Made by a program: the position numbers and the translations under genes
DNA from: Zhengitettix transpicula
Taxonomy: Eukaryota > Arthropoda > Insecta > Orthoptera > Tetrigidae
NCBI GenBank assembly: GCA_037074705.1
Contig: JAYJMR010000076.1
Coordinates: 1-64,000, forward strand
Length of the DNA stretch: 64,000 bases
Direction of reading: 5' to 3'
Shown here: one piece after another, positions 26,213 to 39,868 of the stretch
Numbering within the stretch: the first letter of the stretch is position 1
Layout: every line of letters begins with the position of its first letter
Notes under the pieces: model-generated
Database searches by the model: none
What the model was told of the DNA's origin: nothing
What the model saw: only the letters and a program-made list of their open reading frames with translations

Positions 26213-29200
26213 GGAATTTCACCAACCAAGAATCTTCAAATAACAAAGTCTTATTTCATAATAAATGACTCGATCTTTATAAAAATTACTCAAACCAGCA
26301 CTTCTAAAATCTTAAACTATTAATATTAATTAATAAATGATAATATTTAGACGTTTCGACGACAAGTTTGGAATTTCACCAACCAAGAATCTTCAAATAA
26401 CAAAGTCTTATTTCATAATAAATGACTCGATCTTTATTAAAATTACTCAAACCAGCACTTCTAAAATCTTAAACTATTAATATTAATTAATAAATGATAA
26501 TATTTAGACGTTTCGACGACAAGTTTGGAATTTCACCAACCAAGAATCTTCAAATAACAAAGTCTTATTTCATAATAAATGACTCGTTCTTTATAAAAAT
26601 TACTCAAACCTGCACTTCTAAAATCTTAATCTATTAATACTAATTAATATATCCCAATATTTCGACGTTTCGACGACAAGTTTGGAATTTCACCAACCAA
26701 GAATCTTCAAATAACAAAGTCTTATTTCATAATAAATGACTCGTTCTTTATAAAAATTACTCAAACCTGCACTTCTAAAATCTTAATCTATTAATACTAA
26801 TTAATATATCCCAATATTTCGACGTTTCGACGACAAGTTTGGAATTTCACCAACCAAGAATCTTCAAATAACAAAGTCTTATTTCATAATAAATGACTCG
26901 TTCTTTATAAAAATTACTCAAACCTGCACTTCTAAAATCTTAAACTATTAATATTAATTAATAAATGATAATATTTAGACGTTTCGACGACAAGTTTGGA
27001 ATTTCACCAACCAAGAATCTTCAAATAACAAAGTCTTATTTCATAATAAATGACTCGATCTTTATAAAAATTACTCAAACCAGCACTTCTAAAATCTTAA
27101 ACTATTAATATTAATTAATAAATGATAATATTTAGACGTTTCGACGACAAGTTTGGAATTTCACCAACCAAGAATCTTCAAATAACAAAGTCTTATTTCA
27201 TAATAAATGACTCGTTCTTTATAAAAATTACTCAAACCTGCACTTCTAAAATCTTAAACTATTAATATTAATTAATAAATGATAATATTTAGACGTTTCG
27301 ACGACAAGTTTGGAATTTCACCAACCAAGAATCTTCAAATAACAAAGTCTTATTTCATAATAAATGACTCGATCTTTATAAAAATTACTCAAACCTGCAC
27401 TTCTAAAATCTTAAACTATTAATATTAATTAATAAATGATAATATTTAGACGTTTCGACGACAAGTTTGGAATTTCACCAACCAAGAATCTTCAAATAAC
27501 AAAGTCTTATTTCATAATAAATGACTCGTTCTTTATAAAAATTACTCAAACCTGCACTTCTAAAATCTTAATCTATTAATACTAATTAATATATCCCAAT
27601 ATTTCGACGTTTCGACGACAAGTTTGGAATTTCACCAACCAAGAATCTTCAAATAACAAAGTCTTATTTCATAATAAATGACTCGTTCTTTATAAAAATT
27701 ACTCAAACCTGCACTTCTAAAATCTTAAACTATTAATATTAATTAATAAATGATAATATTTAGACGTTTCGACGACAAGTTTGGAATTTCACCAACCAAG
27801 AATCTTCAAATAACAAAGTCTTATTTCATAATAAATGACTCGATCTTTATAAAAATTACTCAAACCAGCACTTCTAAAATCTTAATCTATTAATATTAAT
27901 TAATATATCCCAATATTTCGACGTTTCGACGACAAGTTTGGAATTTCACCAACCAAGAATCTTCAAATAACAAAGTCTTATTTCATAATAAATGACTCGT
28001 TCTTTATAAAAATTACTCAAACCTGCACTTCTAAAATCTTAAACTATTAATATTAATTAATAAATGATAATATTTAGACGTTTCGACGACAAGTTTGGAA
28101 TTTCACCAACCAAGAATCTTCAAATAACAAAGTCTTATTTCATAATAAATGACTCGATCTTTATAAAAATTACTCAAACCAGCACTTCTAAAATCTTAAA
28201 CTATTAATATTAATTAATAAATGATAATATTTAGACGTTTCGACGACAAGTTTGGAATTTCACCAACCAAGAATCTTCAAATAACAAAGTCTTATTTCAT
28301 AATAAATGACTCGTTCTTTATAAAAATTACTCAAACCTGCACTTCTAAAATCTTAATCTATTAATACTAATTAATATATCCCAATATTTCGACGTTTCGA
28401 CGACAAGTTTGGAATTTCACCAACCAAGAATCTTCAAATAACAAAGTCTTATTTCATAATAAATGACTCGTTCTTTATAAAAATTACTCAAACCTGCACT
28501 TCTAAAATCTTAAACTATTAATATTAATTAATAAATGATAATATTTCGACGTTTCGACGACAAGTTTGGAATTTCACCAACCAAGAATCTTCAAATAACA
28601 AAGTCTTATTTCATAATAAATGACTCGTTCTTTATAAAAATTACTCAAACCTGCACTTCTAAAATCTTAATCTATTAATACTAATTAATATATCCCAATA
28701 TTTCGACGTTTCGACGACAAGTTTGGAATTTCACCAACCAAGAATCTTCAAATAACAAAGTCTTATTTCATAATAAATGACTCGTTCTTTATAAAAATTA
28801 CTCAAACCTGCACTTCTAAAATCTTAAACTATTAATATTAATTAATAAATGATAATATTTAGACGTTTCGACGACAAGTTTGGAATTTCACCAACCAAGA
28901 ATCTTCAAATAACAAAGTCTTATTTCATAATAAATGACTCGATCTTTATAAAAATTACTCAAACCAGCACTTCTAAAATCTTAAACTATTAATATTAATT
29001 AATAAATGACAATATTTAGACGTTTCGACGACAAGTTTGGAATTTCACCAACCAAGAATCTTCAAATAACAAAGTCTTATTTCATAATAAATGACTCGTT
29101 CTTTATAAAAATTACTCAAACCTGCACTTCTAAAATCTTAAACTATTAATATTAATTAATAAATGATAATATTTAGACGTTTCGACGACAAGTTTGGAAT

Positions 29201-32178
29201 TTCACCAACCAAGAATCTTCAAATAACAAAGTCTTATTTCATAATAAATGACTCGATCTTTATAAAAATTACTCAAACCAGCACATCTAAAATCTTAATC
29301 TATTAATATTAATTAATATATCGTAATATTTCGACGTTTCGACGACAAGTTTGGAATTTCACCAACCAAGAATCTTCAATTAACAAAGTCTTATTTCATA
29401 ATAAATGACTCGTTCTTTATAAAAATTACTCAAACCTGCACTTCTAAAATCTTAATCTATTAATATTAATTAATATATCCCAATATTTCGACGTTTCGAC
29501 GACAAGTTTGGAATTTCACCAACCAAGAATCTTCAAATAACAAAGTCTTATTTCATAATAAATGACTCGTTCTTTATAAAAATTACTCAAACCTGCACTT
29601 CTAAAATCTTAATCTATTAATACTTATTAATATATCCCAATATTTCGACGTTTCGACGACAAGTTTGGAATTTCACCAACCAAGAATCTTCAAATAACAA
29701 AGTCTTATTTCATAATAAATGACTCGTTCTTTATAAAAATTACTCAAACCTGCACTTCTAAAATCTTAATCTATTAATATTAATTAATATATCCCAATAT
29801 TTCGACGTTTCGACGACAAGTTTGGAATTTCACCAACCAAGAATCTTCAAATAACAAAGTCTTATTTCATAATAAATGACTCGTTCTTTATAAAAATTAC
29901 TCAAACCTGCACTTCTAAAATCTTAATCTATTAATACTAATTAATATATCCCAATATTTCGACGTTTCGACGACAAGTTTGGAATTTCACCAACCAAGAA
30001 TCTTCAAATAACAAAGTCTTATTTCATAATAAATGACTCGTTCTTTATAAAAATTACTCAAACCTGCACTTCTAAAATCTTAAACTATTAATATTAATTA
30101 ATAAATGATAATATTTAGACGTTTCGACGACAAGTTTGGAATTTCACCAACCAAGAATCTTCAAATAACAAAGTCTTATTTCATAATAAATGACTCGATC
30201 TTTATAAAAATTACTGAAACCAGCACTTCTAAAATCTTAATCTATTAATATTAATTAATATATCCCAATATTTCGACGTTTCGACGACAAGTTTGGAATT
30301 TCACCAACCAAGAATCTTCAAATAACAAAGTCTTATTTCATAATAAATGACTCGTTCTTTATAAAAATTACTCAAACCTGCACTTCTAAAATCTTAAACT
30401 ATTAATATTAATTAATAAATGATAATATTTAGACGTTTCGACGAGAAGTTTGGAATTTCACCAACCAAGAATCTTCAAATAACAAAGTCTTATTTCATAA
30501 TAAATGACTCGATCTTTATAAAAATTACTCAAACCAGCACTTCTAAAATCTTAAACTATTAATATTAATTAATAAATGATAATATTTAGACGTTTCGACG
30601 ACAAGTTTGGAATTTCACCAACCAAGAATCTTCAAATAACAAAGTCTTATTTCATAATAAATGACTCGTTCTTTATAAAAATTACTCAAATCTGCACTTC
30701 TAAAATCTTAATCTATTAATACTAATTAATATATCCCAATATTTCGACGTTTCGACGACAAGTTTGGAATTTCACCAACCAAGAATCTTCAAATAACAAA
30801 GTCTTATTTCATAATAAATGACTCGTTCTTTATAAAAATTACTCAAACCTGCACTTCTAAAATCTTAAACTATTAATATTAATTAATAAATGATAATATT
30901 TCGACGTTTCGACGACAAGTTTGGAATTTCACCAACCAAGAATCTTCAAATAACAAAGTCTTATTTCATAATAAATGACTCGTTCTTTATAAAAATTACT
31001 CAAACCTGCACTTCTAAAATCTTAATCTATTAATACTAATTAATATATCCCAATATTTCGACGTTTCGACGACAAGTTTGGAATTTCACCAACCAAGAAT
31101 CTTCAAATAACAAAGTCTTATTTCATAATAAATGACTCGATCTTTATAAAAATTACTCAAACCAGCACATCTAAAATCTTAATCTATTAATATTAATTAA
31201 TATATCGTAATATTTCGACGTTTCGACGACAAGTTTGGAATTTCACCAACCAAGAATCTTCAAATAACAAAGTCTTATTTCATAATAAATGACTCGTTCT
31301 TTATAAAAATTACTCAAACCTGCACTTCTAAAATCTTAATCTATTAATATTAATTAATATATCCCAATATTTCGACGTTTCGACGACAAGTTTGGAATTT
31401 CACCAACCAAGAATCTTCAAATAACAAAGTCTTATTTCATAATAAATGACTCGTTCTTTATAAAAATTACTCAAACCAGCACTTCTAAAATCTTAATCTA
31501 TTAATACTAATTAATATATCCCAATATTTCGACGTTTCGACGACAAGTTTGGAATTTCACCAACCAAGAATCTTCAAATAACAAAGTCTTATTTCATAAT
31601 AAATGACTCGTTCTTTATAAAAATTACTGAAACCTGCACTTCTAAAATCTTAATCTATTAATATTAATTAATATATCCCAATATTTCGACGTTTCGACGA
31701 CAAGTTTGGAATTTCACCAACCAAGAATCTTCAAATAACAAAGTCTTATTTCATAATAAATGACTCGTTCTTTATAAAAATTACTCAAACCTGCACTTCT
31801 AAAATCTTAATCTATTAATACTAATTAATATATCCCAATATTTCGACGTTTCGACGACAAGTTTGGAATTTCACCAACCAAGAATCTTCAAATAACAAAG
31901 CCTTATTTCATAATAAATGACTCGTTCTTTATAAAAATTACTCAAAAATGCACTTCTAAAATCTTAAACTATTAATATTAATTAATAAATGATAATATTT
32001 AGACGTTTCGACGACAAGTTTGGAATTTCACCAACCAAGAATCTTCAAATAACAAAGTCTTATTTCATAATAAATGACTCGATCTTTATAAAAATTACTC
32101 AAACCAGCACTTCTAAAATCTTAATCTATTAATATTAATCAATATATCCCAATATTTCGACGTTTCGACGACAAGTTT
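26213..32178 (+). repeat. CTCGATC domain: mosaic of 12- and 15-monomer duplications
   Basis: The marker CTCGATC occurs only in this domain and once near 52645. It sits at 26273, 26430, 27058, 27372, 27843, 28157, 28942, 29256, 30198, 30512, 31140 and 32082, all whole multiples of 157 apart, often 314. Monomers 27783-28724 and 30138-31079 share the same six-type order at 2355 bp (15 monomers). Monomers from 29196 and from 31080 share order and the rare CACATCT tag (29285 and 31169) at 1884 bp (12 monomers), including the later AAATGATA and CTCGATC pair. Overlap of two periods implies successive unequal exchanges. Confidence 0.8.
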
Positions 32179-35100
32179 GGAATTTCACCAACCAAGAATC
32201 TTTAAATAACAAAGTCTTATTTCATAATAAATGACTCGTTCTTTATAAAAATTACTTAAACCTGCACTTCTAAAATCTTAATCTATTAATACTAATTAAT
32301 ATATCGTAATATTTCGACGTTTCGACGACAAGTTTGGAATTTCACCAACCAAGAATCTTCAAATAACAAAGTCTTATTTCATAATAAATGACTCGTTCTT
32401 TATAAAAATTACTCAAACCTGCACTTCTAAAATCTTAATCTATTAATACTAATTAATATATCGTAATATTTCGACGTTTCGACGACAAGTTTGGAATTTC
32501 ACCAACCAAGAATCTTCAAATAACAAAGTCTTATTTCATAATAAATGACTCGTTCTTTATAAAAATTACTCAAACCTGCACTTCTAAAATCTTAAACTAT
32601 TAATAATTATTAATAAATGATAATATTTAGACGTTTCGATGACAAGTTTGGAATTTCACCAACCAAGAATCTTCAAATAACAAAGTCTTATTTCATAATA
32701 AATGACTCGTTCTTTATAAAAATTACTCAAACCTGCACTTCTAAAATCTTAAACTATTAATATTAATTAATAAATGATAATATTTAGACGTTTCGACGAC
32801 AAGTTTGGAATTTCACCAACCAAGAATCTTCAAATAACAAAGTCTTATTTCATAATAAATGACTCGTTCTTTATAAAAATTACTCAAACCTGCACTTCTA
32901 AAATCTTAATCTATTAATACTAATTAATATATCGTAATATTTCGACGTTTCGACGACAAGTTTGGAATTTCACCAACCAAGAATCTTCAAATAACAAAGT
33001 CTTATTTCATAATAAATGACTCGTTCTTTATAAAAATTACTCAAACCTGCACTTCTAAAATCTTAAACTATTAATATTAATTAATAAATGATAATATTTA
33101 GACGTTTCGACGACAAGTTTGGAATTTCACCAACCAAGAATCTTCAAATAACAAAGTCTTATTTCATAATAAATGACTCGTTCTTTATAAAAATTACTCA
33201 AACCTGCACTTCTAAAATCTTAATCTATTAATACTAATTAATATATCGTAATATTTCGACGTTTCGACGACAAGTTTGGAATTTCACCAACCAAGAATCT
33301 TCAAATAACAAAGTCTTATTTCATAATAAATGACTCGTTCTTTATAAAAATTACTCAAACTTGCACTTCTAAAATCTTAATCTATTAATACTAATTAATA
33401 TATCGTAATATTTCGACGTTTCGACGACAAGTTTGGAATTTCACCAACCAAGAATCTTCAAATAACAAAGTCTTATTTCATAATAAATGACTCGTTCTTT
33501 ATAAAAATTACTCAAACCAGCACTTCTGAAATCTTAATCTATTAATACTTATTAATATATCCCAATATTTCGACGTTTCGACGACAAGTTTGGAATTTCA
33601 CCAACCAAGAATCTTCAAATAACAAAGTCTTTTTTCATAATAAATGACTCGTTCTTTATAAAAGTTACTCAAACCAGCACTTCTGAAATCTTAATCTATT
33701 AATACTAATTAATATATCCCAATATTTCGACGTTTCGACGACTAGTTTGGAATTTCACCAACCAAGAATCTTCAAATAACAAAGTCTTATTTCATAATAA
33801 ATGATACGTTCTTTATAAAAATTAGTCAAACCTGCACTTCTAAAATCTTAATCTATTAATATTAATTAATATATCCCAATATTTCGACGTTTCGACGACA
33901 AGTTTGGAATTTCACAAACCAAGAATCTTCAAATAACAAAGTCTTATTTCATAATAAATGATACGTTCTTTATAAAAATTAGTCAAACCTGCACTTCTAA
34001 AATCTTAATCTATTAATATTAATTAATATATCGTAATATTTCGACGTTTCGACGACAAGTTTGGAATTTCACCAACCAAGAATCTTCAAATAACAAAGTC
34101 TTATTTCATAATAAATGACTCGTTCTTTATAAAAATTACTCAAACCTGCACTTCTAAAATCTTAATCTATTAATATTAATTAATATATCCCAATATTTCG
34201 ACGTTTCGACGACAAGTTTGGAATTTCACCAACCAAGAATCTTCAAATAACAAAGTCTTATTTCATAATAAATGATTCGTTCTTTATGAAAATTACTCAA
34301 ACCTGCACTTCTAAAATCTTAATCTATTAATATTAATTAATATATCCCAATATTTCGACGTTTCGACGACAAGTTTGGAATTTCACCAACCAAGAATCTT
34401 CAAATAACAAAGTCTTTTTTCATAATAAATGACTCGTTCTTTATAAAAATTACTCAAACCAGCACTTCTGAAATCTTAATCTATTAATACTAATTAATAT
34501 ATCCCAATATTTCGACGTTTCGACGACTAGTTTGGAATTTCACCAACCAAGAATCTTCAAATAACAAAGTCTTATTTCATAATAAATGACTCGTTCTTTA
34601 TAAAAATTAGTCAAACCTGCACTTCTAAAATCTTAATCTATTAATATTAATTAATATATCGTAATATTTCGACGTTTCGACGACAAGTTTGGAATTTCAC
34701 CAACAAAGAATCTTCAAATAACAATGTCTTATTTCATAATAAATGATACGTTCTTTATAAAAATTAGTCAAACCTGCACTTCTAAAATCTTAATCTATTA
34801 ATATTAATTAATATATCGTAATATTTCGACGTTTCGACGACAAGTTTGGAATTTCACCAACCAAGAATCTTCAAATAACAAAGTCTTATTTCATAATAAA
34901 TGATACGTTCTTTATAAAAATTAGTCAAACCTGCACTTCTAAAATCTTAATCTATTAATATTAATTAATATATCCCAATATTTCGACGTTTCGACGACAA
35001 GTTTGGAATTTCACCAACCAAGAATCTTCAAATAACAAAGTCTTATTTCATAATAAATGACTCGTTCTTTATAAAAATTAGTCAAACCTGCACTTCTAAA

Positions 35101-35789
35101 ATCTTAATCTATTAATATTAATTAATATATCCCAATATTTCGACTTTTCGACGACTAGTTTGGAATTTCACCAACCAAGAATCTTCAAATAACAAAGTCT
35201 TATTTCATAATAAATGATACGTTCTTTATAAAAATTAGTCAAACCTGCACTTCTAAAATCTTAATCTATTAATATTAATTAATATATCCCAATATTTCGA
35301 CGTTTCGACGACAAGTTTGGAATTTCACCAACCAAGAATCTTCAAATAACAAAGTCTTATTTCATAATAAATGACTCGTTCTTTATAAAAATTACTCAAA
35401 CCTGCACTTCTAAAATCTTAATCTATTAATACTAATTAATATATCCCAATATTTCGACGTTTCGACGACAAGTTTGGAATTTCACCAACCAAGAATCTTC
35501 AAATAACAAAGTCTTTTTTCATAATAAATGACTCGTTCTTTATAAAAAATACTCAAACCAGCACTTCTGAAATCTTAATCTATTAATACTAATTAATATA
35601 TCCCAATATTTCGACGTTTCGACGACTAGTTTGGAATTTCACCAACCAAGAATCTTCAAATAACAAAGTCTTATTTCATAATAAATGATACGTTCTTTAT
35701 AAAAATTAGTCAAACCTGCACTTCTAAAATCTTAATCTATTAATATTAATTAATATATCCCAATATTTCGACGTTTCGACGACATGTTT
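32179..35789 (+). repeat. Segment introducing ATACG, ACTAG and CTTTTTTCAT variants
   Basis: The variants GATACGTTC, CGACTAGTTT, CTTTTTTCAT with CAGCACTTCTG, and TATGAAAATT first appear here, near 33630-34290. AAATGATA/TTTAGACG monomers stop near 33110 and are essentially absent afterwards, so about 33 kb is the main boundary between subfamily domains. The CACTTTTCGACG/ACTAG-type monomer (T at 35156) recurs at 37507, 15 monomers minus 4 bp away. Confidence 0.7.
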
Positions 35790-38454
35790 GGAATTTCACC
35801 AACCAAGAATCTTCAAATAACAAAGTCTTTTTTCATAATAAATGACTCGTTCTTTATAAAAAATACTCAAACCAGCACTTCTAAAATCTTAATCTATTAA
35901 TATTAATTAATATATCCCAATATTTCGACGTTTCGACGACAAGTTTGGAATTTCACCAACCAAGAATCTTCAAATAACAAAGTCTTATTTCATAATAAAT
36001 GATTCGTTCTTTATAAAAATTAGTCAAACCTGCACTTCTAAAATCTTAATCTATTAACATTAATTAATATATCCCAATATTTCGACGTTTCGACGACAAG
36101 TTTGGAATTTCACCAACCAAGAATCTTCAAATAACAAAGTCTTATTTCATAATAAATGATACGTTCATTATAAAAATTAGTCAAACCTGCACTTCTAAAA
36201 TCTTAATCTATTAATATTAATTAATATATCGTAATATTTCGACGTTCCGACGACAAGTTTGGAATTTCACCAACCAAGAATCTTCAAATAACAAAGTCTT
36301 ATTTCATAATAAATGACTCGTTCTTTATAAAAATTAGTCAAACCTGCACTTCTAAAATCTTAATCTATTAATATTAATTAATATATCGTAATATTTCGAC
36401 GTTTCGACGACAAGTTTATAATTTCACCAACCAAGAATCTTCAAATAACAAAGTCTTATTTCATAATAAATGATACGTTCTTTATAAAAATTAGTCAAAC
36501 CTGCACTTCTAAAATCTTAATCTATTAATATTAATTAATATATCGTAATTTTTCGACGTTTCGACGACAAGTTTGGAATTTCACCAACCAAGAATCTTCA
36601 AATAACAAAGTCTTATTTCATAATAAATGACTCGTTCTTTATAAAAATTAGTCAAACCTGCACTTCTAAAATCTTAATCTATTAATATTAATTAATATAT
36701 CCCAATATTTCGACGTTTCGACGACAAGTTTGGAATTTCACCAACCAAGAATCTCAAAAAAAAGTCTTATTTCATAATAAATGATACGTTCATTATAAAA
36801 ATTAGTCAAACCTGCACTTCTAAAATCTTAATCTATTAATATTAATTAATATATCGTAATATTTCGACGTTTCGACGACAAGTTTGGAATTTCACCAACC
36901 AAGAATCTTCAAATAACAAAGTCTTATTTCATAATAAATGATACGTTCATTATAAAAATTAGTCAAACCTGCACTTCTAAAATCTTAATCTATTAATATT
37001 AATTAATATATCGTAATATTTCGACGTTTCGACGACAAGTTTGGAATTTCACCAACCAAGAATCTTCAAATAACAAAGTCTTATTTCATAATAAATGACT
37101 CGTTCTTTATAAAAATTAGTCAAACCTGCACTTCTAAAATCTTAATCTATTAATATTAATTAATATATCGTAATATTTCGACGTTTCGACGACAAGTTTG
37201 GAATTTCACCACCAAGAATCTTCAAATAACAAAGTCTTATTTCATAATAAATGATACGTTCTTTATAAAAATTAGTCAAACCTGCACTTCTAAAATCTTA
37301 ATCTATTAATATTAATTAATATATCCCAATATTTCGACGTTTCGACGACAAGTTTGGAATTTTACTAACCAAGAATCTTCAAATAACAAAGTCTTATTTC
37401 ATAATAAATGACTCGTTCTTTATAAAAATTAGTCAAACCTGCATTTCTAAAATCTTAATCTATTAATACTAATTAATATATCCCAATATTTCGACTTTTC
37501 GACGACTAGTTTGGAATTTCACCAACCAAGAATCTTCAAATAACAAAGTCTTATTTCATAATAAATGATACGTTCTTTATAAAAATTAGTCAAACCTGCA
37601 CTTCTAAAATCTTAATCTATTAATATTAATTAATATATCCCAATATTTCGACGTTTCGACGACAAGTTTGGAATTTCACCAACCAAGAATCTTCAAATAA
37701 CAAAGTCTTATTTCATAATAAATGATACGTTCATTATAAAAATTAGTCAAACCTGCACTTCTAAAATCTTAATCTATTAATATTAATTAATATATCCCAA
37801 TATTTCGACGTTTCGACGACAAGTTTGGAATTTCACCAACCAAGAATCTTCAAATAACAAAGTCTTATTTCATAATAAATGACTCGTTCTTTATAAAAAT
37901 TACTCAAACCTGCACTTCTAAAATCTTAATCTATTAATACTAATTAATATATCCCAATATTTCGACGTTTCGACGACAAGTTTGGAATTTCACCAACCAA
38001 GAATCTTCAAATAACAAAGTCTTTTTTCATAATAAATGACTCGTTCTTTATAAAAAATACTCAAACCAGCACTTCTGAAATCTTAATCTATTAATACTAA
38101 TTAATATATCCCAATATTTCGACGTTTCGACGACTAGTTTGGAATTTCACCAACCAAGAATCTTCAAATAACAAAGTCTTATTTCATAATAAATGATACG
38201 TTCTTTATAAAAATTAGTCAAACCTGCACTTCTAAAATCTTAATCTATTAATATTAATTAATATATCGTAATATTTCGACGTTTCGACGACAAGTTTGGA
38301 ATTTCACCAACCAAGAATCTTCAAATAACAAAGTCTTATTTCATAATAAATGATACGTTCTTTATAAAAATTAGTCAAACCTGCACTTCTAAAATCTTAA
38401 TCTATTAATATTAATTAATATATCCCAATATTTCGACGTTTCGACGACAAGTTT
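35790..38454 (+). repeat. 17-monomer HOR copy 1 (2665 bp)
   Basis: Tags from here recur about 2664 bp downstream: CTTTTTTCAT with AAAAAATACTC near 35829 (38492), GATTCG at 36001 (38665), CGTAATTTTT at 36550 (39214) and the A-run form AATCTCAAAA at 36752 (39416). Seventeen monomers are 2669 bp; a 3-bp loss at the A-run and a 1-bp loss near 37210 account for the difference. Within the unit, CTTTTTTCAT at 38021 lies 16 monomers minus 4 bp from its match at 35513, showing overlapping exchange periods. Confidence 0.82.
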
Positions 38455-39868
38455 GGAATTTCACCAACCAAGAATCTTCAAATAACATAGTCTTTTTCAT
38501 AATAAATGACTCGTTCTTTATAAAAAATACTCAAACCAGCACTTCTAAAATCTTAATCTATTAATATTAATTAATATATCCCAATATTTCGACGTTTCGA
38601 CGACAAGTTTGGAATTTCACCAACCAAGAATCTTCAAATAACAAAGTCTTATTTCATAATAAATGATTCGTTCTTTATAAAAATTAGTCAAACCTGCACT
38701 TCTAAAATCTTAATCTATTAATATTAATTAATATATCCCAATATTTCGACGTTTCGACGACAAGTTTGGAATTTCACCAACCAAGAATCTTCAAATAACA
38801 AAGTCTTATTTCATAATAAATGATACGTTCATTATAAAAATTAGTCAAACCTGCACTTCTAAAATCTTAATCTATTAATATTAATTAATATATCGTAATA
38901 TTTCGACGTTTCGACGACAAGTTTGGAATTTCACCAACCAAGAATCTTCAAATAACAAAGTCTTATTTCATAATAAATGACTCGTTCTTTATAAAAATTA
39001 GTCAAACCTGCACTTCTAAAATCTTAATCTATTAATATTAATTAATATATCGTAATATTTCGACGTTTCGACGACAAGTTTGGAATTTCACCAACCAAGA
39101 ATCTTCAAATAACAAAGTCTTATTTCATAATAAATGATACGTTCTTTATAAAAATTAGTCAAACCTGCACTTCTAAAATCTTAATCTATTAATATTAATT
39201 AATATATCGTAATTTTTCGACGTTTCGACGACAAGTTTGGAATTTCACCAACCAAGAATCTTCAAATAACAAAGTCTTATTTCATAATAAATGACTCGTT
39301 CTTTATAAAAATTAGTCAAACCTGCACTTCTAAAATCTTAATCTATTAATATTAATTAATATATCCCAATATTTCGACGTTTCGACGACAAGTTTGGAAT
39401 TTCACCAACCAAGAATCTCAAAAAAAAAAGTCTTATTTCATAATAAATGATACGTTCATTATAAAAATTAGTCAAACCTGCACTTCTAAAATCTTAATCT
39501 ATTAATATTAATTAATATATCGTAATATTTCGACGTTTCGACGACAAGTTTGGAATTTCACCAACCAAGAATCTTCAAATAACAAAGTCTTATTTCATAA
39601 TAAATGATACGTTCATTATAAAAATTAGTCAAACCTGCACTTCTAAAATCTTAATCTATTAATATTAATTAATATATCGTAATATTTCGACGTTTCGACG
39701 ACAAGTTTGGAATTTCACCAACCAAGAATCTTCAAATAACAAAGTCTTATTTCATAATAAATGACTCGTTCTTTATAAAAATTAGTCAAACCTGCACTTC
39801 TAAAATCTTAATCTATTAATATTAATTAATATATCGTAATATTTCGACGTTTCGACGACAAGTTTGGA
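38455..39868 (+). repeat. 17-monomer HOR copy 2 (partial, about nine monomers)
   Basis: This copy carries the matching CTTTTTCAT (one T fewer), GATTCG, GTTCATTAT, CGTAATTTTT and A-run monomers in the order of the first copy. The A-run following AATCTC is 10 A here but 8 A in the first copy. The next monomer (from about 39869) joins features that lie in two successive monomers of copy 1 (GATACG, then ACTAAT/CCCA/ACTAG), so the duplication probably ends in an exchange junction. Confidence 0.75.
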
